64,000 nucleotides of DNA from Acanthornis magna. Its lineage: Eukaryota; Chordata; Aves; Passeriformes; Acanthizidae. The stretch lies in the NCBI GenBank assembly GCA_036785705.1, contig JAWUZG010000001.1, forward strand, positions 806,001 to 870,000, given 5' to 3'. Made by a program: the position numbers and the translations under genes. Below, piece after piece: positions 25,636 through 35,475 of the stretch. Below the pieces are notes generated by a model, which did not search any database, was not told the DNA's origin, and worked only from the letters and a program-made list of their open reading frames with translations. Within the stretch, counting starts at the first letter, position 1, and the number at the start of each line of letters is the position of its first letter.

Positions 25636-26056
25636 ACATTGTCCAGAGAAGGGCAGTGAGCTGGGGAAGAGGCTGGAGCACAGGTCTGATGAGGAGTGGC
25701 TGGGGGGGCTCAGCCTGGAGAAGAGGAGGCTCAGGGGAGACCTTCTGGCTCTCCACAGCTACCTGACAGGAGGGTACAGACGGGTGGGGATCGGGCTCTG
25801 CTCGCACGTAACAAGCAACAGGATAATAAGAAATGGCATCAAGCTGAGCCAGGGGAGGTTCAGGCTGGATATCAGGAAGAATTTCTTAACATCAAGCATT
25901 GGAATGGGCTGCCCCGGGAGGAGATGCAGTCCCCATCCCTGGAGCTGTCCAAAGAAAGACTGGATGTGGCACTCAGTGCCGTGGTCTGCTTGACAAGGTG
26001 GTCATTGGCTGGACTTGATGATCTCAGAGGTCTTTTCCAGCTTGATTGATTCAGTG
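25636..26056 (+). mobile_element. CR1 LINE 3' fragment in RBM17 intron 1
   Basis: A sense-oriented CR1 end of about 420 bp. It contains 'tcagcctggagaagaggagg', 'gctacctgacaggaggg', 'ggttcaggctggatatcagg', 'tggaatgggctgcccc' and the terminal 'cttgatgatctcagaggtct'. Its frames encode only translated repeat sequence. Confidence 0.9.
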
Positions 26057-26524
26057 ATTTCTGCCCAGTGCATCCTGTCTCCCCCAGGATAGCAGCACTC
26101 CTGCTGCCTAAATCCCCCTCCCCTGTGGCAGCTGGGATTTCCTACAATGCCTTCTCCTCATCCTGTGCCTCTGCACCTTTATAACCCCCCTGTGTTTCAT
26201 CCCCCTGTGCCCAGATGTTTAATAATTTCCAAAACGTCCTGCTTTTTCGAGCAGTAAACTCCATTTTGTTGACCCTAATTGTTCATATTCCACTGCGGGA
26301 TTAAATTAATTCTTGAACAGTTTTCATTACCTTTCAAACTGTTACTTTTATACAGTTTTGCTCTAGTTATGTGTATTTGCACTAACCAGAAAGAGGTCAA
26401 TTTTCTCTGGCTTTAGGAAAAGTAAAATAAAATATGGTGTATGCATATATACAAACTATTAGTAAATAACCTGGAAATAGGTTTGGTGTGTCATCTGGAG
26501 GGTTTTGTTTCTTTTGTCTTTCAG

Positions 26525-26665
26525 TTTTAAATTGAAGAGAAAATGTCACTTTACGATGACTTGGGAGTTGAGACCAGCGATTCCAAAACAGAAGGCTGGT
26601 CCAAGAATTTCAAACTGTTGCAGTCTCAGCTGCAGGTGAAGAAAGCAGCTCTCACACAAGCAAAG
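26525..26665 (+). CDS. RBM17: RBM17 exon 2: start codon, residues 1-41
   Basis: The acceptor TTTCAG ends at 26524 and 18 nt of 5' UTR precede ATG at 26543. The exon ends with GCA AAG before GTACAG in phase 0. It encodes the conserved N terminus through TQAK. Confidence 0.95.
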
Positions 26666-29600
26666 GTACAGTCCTTTTGTGGTTTTGCTTTCTGTTCTTC
26701 AGACTTCTTTTGTGTTCAGTGCATTGTGTTTGTGACCTCAGAATACCAATTTGGGGTAATTTTCCTGGGATTTTTCTAGTTTAGGTGAAAGGGAGGAATG
26801 CGAGCTAATTCCTTGATTTTAAACTGATAGAGCCATTTCCTTTTTTATTGCAGCTTCTTTTTATTTCACCCTTTTTCCTTGAGCAGTGTTGATATTTTGG
26901 TTCAGGCAGGACGCATGTGCTCTTTGGGGTGTGTAGGTTCTGCAGTGAGATTACTAAATTAAAAAAGAAGCAGTAGCACTGATGCCAAATACTTAAGTAG
27001 GCACAGCATTTTTTCACTGGAATTACTCCTGATTTATGCTGCTGAAATTGGGGGCAGGATTTAGTTGATAATTGGCACAAACTGCATGAATGAAACTTAC
27101 TAACTTCTATATTACTTATATTCTTTGTCCATGAAACTGATGTGTGGTGTATCCATAGTCTAATAGAATAATAGGATAGGATTAGAAAACTCAAGAGTTC
27201 ACAATAGATTAGAATATTTTATCTGATGATAAATGGGATAGATCTTTGGAATAAATCTGAACTTCTTAAAAACTAACTCAGTTCAAACTTGTCTGAAGAG
27301 AGTATATGAATTTTTAATGCATCCTTCTGGTCCCAGTCAAAACCTAGGACCATTCACCTACCACTGCAAAGTATATTGAGCAAGCTGATTTTTAGAAAAC
27401 TGTCTTATCTTTAGACATTTTGTGTTTTGGTGATTTTTGCAGAGTCAGAGAACAAAACAAACCACAGTCCTTGCTCCAGTGATTGACCTGAAACGAGGCA
27501 GCTCCTCTGATGAGAGACAGATCGTGGACACACCCCCTCATGTAGCAGCTGGGCTAAAGGTAAGAGCAGGGCAGCTACAAGGTCCAGCTGTTAAAAAACA
27601 TTTTGGAAATTGAATGTTTCCTGGTAGTTAAAAAAGTGATTATTTTCTGAGAATGTTTTCCTCAGCTGAGAGATCTTTAATGAGTGAACATTTCAACTTC
27701 ATACAGATTTCCATGTGATACAGCGTGAAATTACCATGGTTAATGTGCAGTTACAAAACATTGTTCTTAGAATATTTCTCCTGGACAGCTTCAAACTATT
27801 TGGCAAGGCAGCATTTTGAGCAGCTAAATAATGACCATAATTGTGATTGCACCAATGTTGGAACTGGACCTGTATAACAATCAGCTGAAAAATAAAAGCC
27901 ACCTAACCTTGTAAAAAGATTTCTCATGGTAAGGAATCAAGAGAAACTTTCTCCCTGAAGCTTTTTCAAAGAAAAAGTTCTGAAATAGTTGTTTCAGATT
28001 AGAGAAGAACAGTCTGTGTGCCTCTGTTGGTATTATATTAATAGCAGCTGATAAAACGCCTGATGGGATTGTGTGGGAGAGCCCTGGCAGATGGTTGCAG
28101 CAGCAAGATGCCATCAGGCTTCTAATAGTGAATTAATGGGGTTTGAAAATTCTTGTCCGTGCTGATTTGGTGCTGCTTTGCATTTGGCAAGGGGAGGAGG
28201 GGGTGGTTCTTTCTTCATGGGAAAATTTGATGTAATGAGAGACTGGATGAAATGTTAGTTTTGAGTGAAGCCAAGATATCTTCTAGCACCAGTGGGATTA
28301 GAATATTACCAGACATTACAGAAGTCAGGAACTGGAAACGTTAAATTTTTGCTTTCAAACTGATGTTTCTTTCAGATCTCAGCTGAAAAAGCTCCTTTTT
28401 CATTTTTTTTTCCAGGATCCCGTCCCTAGTGGTTTTTCTGCAGGAGATGTGTTGATTCCCCTGGCAGATGAGTATGATCCCATGTTCCCAAATGACTACG
28501 AAAAGGTGGTGAAACGTCAGAGAGAGGAACGACAGCGGCAGCGGGAGCTGGAGAGGCAAAAGGAGATTGAAGAAAGAGAAAAGTAAGTCTTTTGTTTAAA
28601 CTCTTGACATATTGACTCTTATTTAAAGAATAGACGTGTCAACTTGTTTAATTTTATCTCTCTACTTTCAGGGAAATTCTTAGAGGTTTTGTGAATACTG
28701 TGTGCTTGTAGGAACAAGCAAAGTTTTAAGTAATATGTTTTAAAGCTCTTGGTAAAATCACTTAACAGTGCAAAAATGGTAAGAATTATCAGGTTTGCAG
28801 CCTTTTTGGCTGAAAGACCCCTGTCAAAATTATTCTAAATTTACTGTTTCTACAGTAGCAGCAATATTTGGGTACTTCATGCATCATTATTAGACTTTGA
28901 CCTTGCAGGTATTTTAGAGTATTTGATGTCAGTGTCACCTGACTACAGGAAAACCTTTTCAACACTCAGTGATGAACCATCATTTCTGCTTGTAAAAACT
29001 ACAAACTGATCCATGAATGCATTCAGTTTTAAATGTAGCTAGCACAGTCTTTGAGAGGCATTTTCTTTTTTACTACTCTGCAGTCAATTTAAGTAATTTA
29101 ATTATATGTTTATTACTCTATTGTCTCTGGACAAAAGAAGATGCTACCTATTTTTAATACCCTTTCCCTGAAATAAGAATTCTCTTTAATCGTATTAAGG
29201 ACATTGAATGCAGATTCAGATTGAATGCTGATTGTTGTGAGTGGTAAAATGTCTGCCAGGCAGGCAGAAGATTACATTTATTCATTTTAAGTGAAGTGAA
29301 TAAGCCATGTTCATCATAGTATGAATCATCTGAAGTCTGGAATTACAGTTCTGCTGCCCTCTTTAGATTGTGGAAATTAATATTTCTAGTAATTGGAACT
29401 TCTCTGTCTTCTCTTGGTTACATCTTTGTTGTTTTCATGGAGAAGGAATGCCTGAGGCTCTGTCCTACTGGCATGCAAGACCTCAGGAATCTGGGATGTC
29501 ATTCCCAGTTTGTCATTCCCAGTTTGTACTTGTGTGTGGGCCAAGAGTCTTTATATATAGAAACATTAGAGAAAAGAAGTGAAAAATGCATAATACATTT

Positions 29601-32600
29601 TGATTTTGAACTGGGGAAACAATCTCAGCCAAACCTGCATCACATGTGTGCTGTGGGATAACAGGCTGTACATATGCTTTGAATTCACAGTGTAGATTCA
29701 GAAGCCTTGTGTGGTTCCACAGTAGAGCTGATTTTGATGGCAGTGCTAGGAGTGAGATCTGATTTATGCACCAGGTTGTGCTCTTAACTTTTTAGGAAAA
29801 GTGCTTTTCCTTTTTGTTGTAAGGTATTAAAATGAGTAATTTCCTGATCACATTAGATAACAGTTGAAGTGCAAACAAATATTGAAGCATTCCTGTTTCA
29901 TGTTAAAAGTTATGCCTGAATCTTATTTTAATTGCCAAGGAAGCTTCTCAACCATTTGATGTTTAAGCATGAGGATTTTTTTTTTTTAATTGTCTAAATG
30001 ATAGTACCCTGTACAGCCTGTGATGGGAAATGTAAAAGGGATTCTGTGCAAAGCAGGTTGATTAATTAATGTCTGTTACCTTGCTCTCTGTGCCACCCAA
30101 CACTTGTTTCACTGTAGTCATTCAGTCACTCTGGTCTGTTTGGACAAGATTTATTCAGGTGCTGCTTCTTTTCCATACATTCTTCTTGGCTGACTTGCAA
30201 GTGAAAAATGATCTTGGTTTGGACCCATCTTATGTTTTATCAAAAATGCCCCGTGATGATAAAAACAATGAAACAAATGATGAAGGTGTTTACTTACACC
30301 TTCATTAGAAATATGTTAAATGGCAGTTGGATGGAGCAGAATAATTCACTCTGCAAAGGTGGGATCACGAATTAAAGCAGAGTTAACTTCCATGGTTTCT
30401 CATCCTAACTTGCTGTGTCTCCTAGAAGGCGTAAAGACAGACATGAAGCCAGTGGGTTTTCAAGAAGACCAGATCCTGATTCTGATGAAGATGAAGATTA
30501 TGAAAGGGAGAGACGGAAAAGAAGTAAGGGAACTGTTTATGGTTTTGGTGCAGAAAGAGGAGAAAAGGGGGGGATTCACAGTCCTGTGTCATGGTTTTTG
30601 TGTTTCTCTCTCCTCCCATGAGTTAACTGTTAATTCTGAGCCTTTAGAATAAAACTGGCATTTTATTACAACATAACATAATGCAGAAGACTGGTGTTTT
30701 TCCATGGAGGCAGATGGCAGTCAAATTGTTTGTGGAAATGCCTCAGTTTACCTTAGTTTGTAGATACCTGTTTTAAGTTCCTGCATGGTCTAGGTTCCAA
30801 GGTAGGGATGAGGCCTGACATAAAATCAAGCTGTGAGAATCATTGTTGAGCTCTCACTATTGCAGCTTTTTATTCCTTCATTTGTTACTTTTCAGCTTGT
30901 CAGCTGATGTGGATCAGAAGTGTCTTTGCATAAACAAAATTAAGCGTTATTCTCTTTCAGCAACAAAGTTACAGTAAATAATTCAGGTTTGTTGTGATAT
31001 CCTCCAAATTTGTTGTGTTCCATTTTGTTCACAGGTATGGGAGGAGCTGCCATTGCACCACCCACTTCTCTCGTTGAGAAGGACAAAGAACGTGAGTACT
31101 CAGAAATCCTCTTCTCTAAACGCAGCAGTATTGTTTATTTCTCACTCTATTTTCTGTTAAGTCCTCCTGCCTTTCCCATTGGATTCTTTGGGACATGTTC
31201 AGGACATGAACAAGTTCTTTGTTCATGGGGGGAGGCTGTGGGGAGCCTGTGATGCTGCCGTGCTTCACATCTCAGCTCTGAAGGATTCTTTCTGTATTGC
31301 TGGACAAGTGGTTTGGCCAACTGGGCTCTTACAGCCATGTGCAGCTACTCACTTGTGATGTGAAAATAGAAATATCAGAGGCAGGTTTCTCTGGGTAGTG
31401 TGGAGGGGGAATTTTTCCATTGCTCCTCCTTTAGTGAATCTTTTCTGAAGGAGTTAAGCACTAGGGACAGAATTTTGTAAATTTTTCAGGGATACAATTT
31501 AGCTAAAGAGATTTGTGTGCACTGCTGTTTCCCTCAGTGAAAGTGGTGTGAGGATCTCAGTTGTCCACAAGATGGCATCATCCTGCTATAAGAACAAAAC
31601 CATTCCTGGTTTTTTCCCATGTCTAACTGTTGTAAATTCTAAAATTAAAAATTAAAATAATTAGCGGTATGTTGTCTACTTTAAAAAATGATAAGAAGAA
31701 AGAATCTTATGCGCACAAACTTTCCTTTGGGAGTCCTTGTTTTATTTATGAGAAGATTGAAATGTAAAAAAAAAAAAAACCCAAAGTGAATGATACAGCA
31801 GTGAAAGCATTTCACGCATGTAAACATTCAAAACAGAAAGATTTTTTTTTTAGTAAATAATTAAGAACAATTTAGTGGTGTCAAGGAAAAGTAGATATAG
31901 GCTGGAAATGGTAGAAATATCCTTTTGGGGAGAGCTTTTAAAATGTCACATGGTCCCACAAAGAAACCGTTGTATGTTTTCTTACTTGATGCTTAAATCC
32001 AGGCTGGAAGAAAACAAGAAAATATTGGTGTAGCAGAAGTCCCATAGTCCATTCCATCTGCTGCTTAAATAGGGATTGGTTTTCCTCATATGACATCCCC
32101 AAACTTCACATCTGACCTTTTATTTGATAAGATACAAGAACTAGTGTAGAAGAAAATATTCTGAAATTGTCAGTCTGATCAAAGTCCATAAGTCCATTCA
32201 AAAAATTTTTTTTGCTAGTGTTCTGTAGGCTTTTAAAAAAAAAATTTTGCCATTTGACTTGTCAGTAGAAGGTGGTTTAATAATCTAATTAATATGATTG
32301 AGATATCCAGATATATCTCCATCTCCAGGAAGAGTTGCAGTTCAGAAGTTGTCAGTGAGATGAGTTCCATTCATTCTTTTTAATAGGCTGGTTTCCTTTC
32401 TCTATAAATGTACAGTGTACTTACAGTCCTTGGGCCTCAGGCTGTGTGCATTGATCCACTTTTGTCATAATTCTATTCCTGATGAATGGGAGTTTTTCCT
32501 CTGGATAAATTCATTGTAGTGCAGGTGGCCTATTAATATAAGAGGTTAAGAAATGCATTACAGGACTGTGGAAATCCATATCCAAGGAGGAAAATCCAGA

Positions 32601-35299
32601 ATAACTCAGAAGTTGTTTCTAAGAGAAAGGTGAGAGGATGCTAAAACAGCATGTGCAAATGAAAAATTCTTCTAATTCAGATTTATGGAGGACTTTTTTT
32701 TTATAGTTTTGTTAGAATTTTATTGAAAAAAACCAATTCTCTCTGTTTTCTCCAGCTGTAGCATCATTCCCATATGAGGAGGAGTCGAGACCTCGGGCAC
32801 CTTCTTCCAAAGCAGCAATTCCTCCTCCAGTGTACGATGAGCCAGAGAGACCTCGTTCCCCCACAGGACCTAGCAACTCCTTCCTTGCCAACATGGGGTA
32901 AATGAGCGACTTCTGCACATTTTGTGGGAAAAGGCATTGGAAGGTGGTGGAAACCAAAAGCTAAAATAATTTGTTAGGAGAGGAGAACACAACCTATTGC
33001 ATGTATATGGCTAGCCTGAGTTCAGAATCCAAACCAATCAGGATAGAGGAAAAAATGTGGATTGGCAGGATTGAGGGAAACACATCTGAGGTGGTTGCAT
33101 TCAGGGCTGTGCTTTCAAGCCACACTTCAGCATAAAGTATTTCTGGCCTGTACAAGGCAAGCAGTGGAGTTTACTTGAGAGCACAGGTGGCATGTTAGTT
33201 CCTCTAGGTTTTCCAGCCTTGTCTTCAATTTGCTACATACCAGCAAATTGATGTTTCAAATCATTTCAGCTCTTCTGAAATCTTTACTAACTGATGGTTT
33301 TTCTCTTTTCAGGGGGACAGTGGCTCACAAAATCATGCAGAAATATGGTTTCAGAGAGGGCCAGGGTCTGGGCAAACATGAACAGGGGCTCAGCACAGCA
33401 CTGTCAGTAGAGAAAACAAGCAAGAGGGGTGGCAAGATCATTGTTGGCGAATCTACAGAGAAAGGTAATTGTGTCCTGCACCAAGTCTGTAAGAATTGGA
33501 GCTCCTGGGTTTTTGTTTACCATCTGTCCTTGTTGAAAACATTGGAGTTGGAAAAATGACTTGTATTTGTTCTTGGGGAAATTTATCTTTTGGTAAAGTG
33601 ATCCTGTATGCATTTTATTTAGCTCATCCTCCCCTTCCTCCATCAGTTGTCCTCCTTTGCTGTTTAGAAGCCTCTTCTCCTCCAGGGCTGATCCTGCTCT
33701 GCCCTTGAGGGCTTTCTCCTTGTCACATTCTCTAGGCATTGCTCTCATTTCCCTGCTCTTGTGTGATCTAGAGACAACATCCAGGCTTAGTGGCACAGCA
33801 TTTCTGCCTGAGCACAAGGGCTGGAAGTCAGGAGACCTGATTTTTATGATACAATTATATAATGCATTGCTATGATACATTTATATTATACAATTCTGAA
33901 TATATGAATTATTTCCCTTAAAGAAATAGTGCATTGTCAGTGTTCTTGCTTAATTCACATCGTTGGAATTGATTTTTCTGCCTACTGTCATTCCAGGTAG
34001 CTACAAGTTGTGTGTAACTGTTCCTCACCAATATGAAATTATATTTTGTGGCTTTTGTTCCGTTGCTCAATCAATAAGATTCTGATAAAAGTCCCCAGTT
34101 GAGCTTTAATCTTAAATTGTTCTGTGATTCCCTATTCTGTCTTCATAACAGAAACGGGCAAGAAGGCAGATTCCAACCCCTTGACCGAGATCCTGAAATG
34201 CCCAACTAAAGTGGTCTTACTGAGGGTAAGTTGGGAGTAAGGGAAGGCATCTTGGCGTTGAAATGTTTAAATCTGTTCCTGATACAAGACTCTGCACAGT
34301 TCAGATGGTTCTGGCCTGCACCCACATGGTGTTTTGTGTTCTGGAAAATTATGTGACTTCCTGGGGTACAAGTTGTGACTTTAAATCAGCACTGCTTTAA
34401 ACTGTACAGTTCCTTTGTCTTAGGGACAGGGAACTGTTTCCTCCTGTAGCTCTTAAGCTTTTGAAGCATTCAGTCACTGCTTTCACAGAGCGTCTGTGAT
34501 TTGTCTGCACAATCACCTGCACAGACTTCATCCAGTGAGTTGGATTGATTCTTTAACTTTCAGAACATGGTTGGTGCTGGGGAGGTGGATGAAGACCTTG
34601 AAGTTGAAACTAAGGAGGAATGTGAGAAATATGGCAAGGTTGGGAAATGTGTCATCTTTGAGGTAAGAGATGATGTGTCTCTCTTTTTGGCTGCTCTGAA
34701 AGTAAACTGAGCACTCATCCCTCATGAGTGGTGTGTTACTGCCTAAAGGTGCATACATAGGAGATCCCTCAGGGTCCTTTGCTATGTTGGAATTCTGGAT
34801 TTTCTGTAAGATACAAATTTCTAACAACAGTAACTGAGCAAAGATCTCTGAGTATTGTGCTTTTGGAACCTTTTTACTTCATTCTTTTCACTGCCTTTGT
34901 GAAGAACGGCAGTTGAAAACAATGTTTTTGCTACTGTTCTAATTACTTGTGGTTTGGGGTTTCTGTTTTTGTTTCAGATCCCTGGTGCCCCTGATGATGA
35001 AGCTGTAAGAATATTTTTAGAGTTTGAACGGGTTGAATCTGCCATCAAAGGTAAGATCCTAAATTGTGTCCTGTGAACCTCAGAGTTAACTTCTGTAGAG
35101 AGATTAAACAGTCTCACTGGTCAGGCTGTTTAGTTAAGGAGATGTTTATTTTATTGAATTGCTGCTTGCTGATCTGCTCTTCGTTTCAATTCCAGCTGTT
35201 GTGGATCTAAATGGAAGATATTTTGGAGGCAGAGTGGTGAAGGCTTGTTTCTACAACCTGGACAAGTTCAGAGTGCTGGATCTGGCGGAACAAGTTTGA
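26543..35299 (+). CDS. RBM17: RBM17 (SPF45) splicing factor, complete, 11 coding exons
   Basis: RBM17/SPF45 is a nuclear spliceosome component that acts in 3' splice-site choice, including second-step and alternative splicing. Join 26543-26665, 27443-27559, 28416-28582, 30426-30523, 31035-31091, 32756-32897, 33313-33464, 34152-34225, 34564-34662, 34978-35050 and 35196-35299. All introns are GT-AG and all phases fit, giving 401 codons plus TGA, the same length as the human protein. The order is an N-terminal region beginning MSLYDDLGVETSDSKTEGW, a charged Arg/Glu helix (about 110-168) with an acidic DSDEDEDYE stretch, a Pro-rich linker, a G-patch (about 235-283) and a C-terminal UHM-type RRM (about 306-386). 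The UHM carries the diagnostic R-Y-F at 375-377 that binds ULM peptides of SF1, U2AF65 and SF3B1. The start is the only ATG giving the family N terminus, with A at -3. Sequence matches the known family almost throughout; residues 188-191 differ from mammals. Confidence 0.98.
27443..27559 (+). CDS. RBM17: RBM17 exon 3: residues 42-80
   Basis: The acceptor is TTTTTGCAG and the donor AAG followed by GTAAGA, both phase 0. It encodes SQRTKQ...LAPVIDLKRG...IVDTPPHVAAGLK, including the conserved TPP motif (about residues 71-73). Confidence 0.96.
28416..28582 (+). CDS. RBM17: RBM17 exon 4: residues 81-135 and part of 136
   Basis: The acceptor is TTTTCCAG; the donor GTAAGT follows GAGAAAA and splits a Lys codon after two bases. 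It encodes DPVPSGFSAGDVLIPLADEY and the start of the charged Arg/Gln/Glu helix. Confidence 0.96.
30426..30523 (+). CDS. RBM17: RBM17 exon 5: residues 137-168
   Basis: The acceptor is TCTCCTAG; the donor GTAAGG splits Ser169 after one base. It encodes RRKDRHEASGFSRRPD followed by an acidic DSDEDEDYE run and basic ERERRKR. Confidence 0.96.
31035..31091 (+). CDS. RBM17: RBM17 exon 6: residues 170-187
   Basis: A 57-nt exon with acceptor TTCACAG and donor GTGAGT. It completes Ser169 and encodes MGGAAIAPPTSLVEKDKE, leaving one base (C) of codon 188. Confidence 0.95.
32756..32897 (+). CDS. RBM17: RBM17 exon 7: residues 189-234, Pro-rich linker
   Basis: The acceptor is TTTTCTCCAG; the donor GTAAAT is somewhat weak. 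Codon 188 becomes CCT (Pro), followed by VASFPYEEESRPRAPSSKAA, then IPPPVYDEPERPRSP and SNSFLANM. The first four residues (PVAS) replace the LPRD of mammalian RBM17; the rest aligns without gaps. Confidence 0.93.
33313..33464 (+). CDS. RBM17: RBM17 exon 8: residues 236-285, G-patch
   Basis: The acceptor TTTTCAG is followed by GGGG, which completes Gly235 and gives Gly236. It encodes the G-patch with its spaced glycines (KYGFREGQGLGKHEQGLS) and KTSKRGGKIIVGESTEK. The donor is GTAATT, leaving G of codon 286. Confidence 0.96.
34152..34225 (+). CDS. RBM17: RBM17 exon 9: residues 287-310
   Basis: The acceptor is CATAACAG and the donor AGG followed by GTAAGT (phase 0). It encodes TGKKADSNPLTEILKCPTKV and VLLR, the first strand of the UHM. 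Confidence 0.95.
34564..34662 (+). CDS. RBM17: RBM17 exon 10: residues 311-343, UHM acidic helix
   Basis: The acceptor is AACTTTCAG and the donor GAG followed by GTAAGA. It encodes NMVGAGEVDEDLEVETKEEC and the following EKYGKVGKCVIFE. The acidic helix is the surface that contacts ULM ligands in UHM proteins. Confidence 0.97.
34978..35050 (+). CDS. RBM17: RBM17 exon 11: residues 344-367
   Basis: The acceptor is TTTGTTTCAG and the donor GTAAGA after a phase-1 break. It encodes IPGAPDDEAVRIFLEFERVE and SAIK. Confidence 0.97.
35196..35299 (+). CDS. RBM17: RBM17 exon 12: residues 369-401 and stop
   Basis: The acceptor is AATTCCAG. It completes Ala368 and encodes VVDLNGRYFGGRVVKACFYN and the C terminus LDKFRVLDLAEQV, then TGA at 35297-35299. 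The R-Y-F motif of the UHM is at residues 375-377. Confidence 0.97.
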
Positions 35300-35475
35300 T
35301 TTTAAAAATCTAGCTCGAGGTGTCATTGTTTTGGCAATCACGTTTTCAGCAGTAGGCTGGGAATAAAGAAAAGTAGCTTTCCTAGCAAACTGGAAACAAG
35401 CCTCATTGAATGGATTTTACACATTCGTTGTGACTTACGTTTTTTTGTAATATAAAGCCCTTTGAAAGTAAGATT
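35300..35475 (+). other. RBM17: RBM17 3' UTR with candidate poly(A) signals
   Basis: AATAAA occurs at 35362-35367, 63 nt after the stop, but is not followed by a GT-rich element. A variant AATATA at 35449-35454 is followed by a GT-rich stretch (TCTGTGTGGTTTT) near 35479, so cleavage near 35,470 looks plausible. The real end cannot be fixed without transcripts. Confidence 0.45.

Larger units (their letters stand above)
26666..35195 (+). other. RBM17: RBM17 introns 2-11
   Basis: Ten introns separate the coding exons. The longer ones are 28583-30425, 31092-32755 and 27560-28415; all are GT-AG. They are AT-rich, with several homopolymer A or T runs, and hold no recognisable repeat longer than about 100 bp and no embedded gene that I can support. 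Confidence 0.7.

Noticed and set aside
25100..26049. Plus-strand frames of 114 to 297 codons through RBM17 exon 1 and intron 1
   Set aside because: They cross the exon 1 donor and end in a sense CR1 copy; the translated tail is recognisable CR1 sequence.
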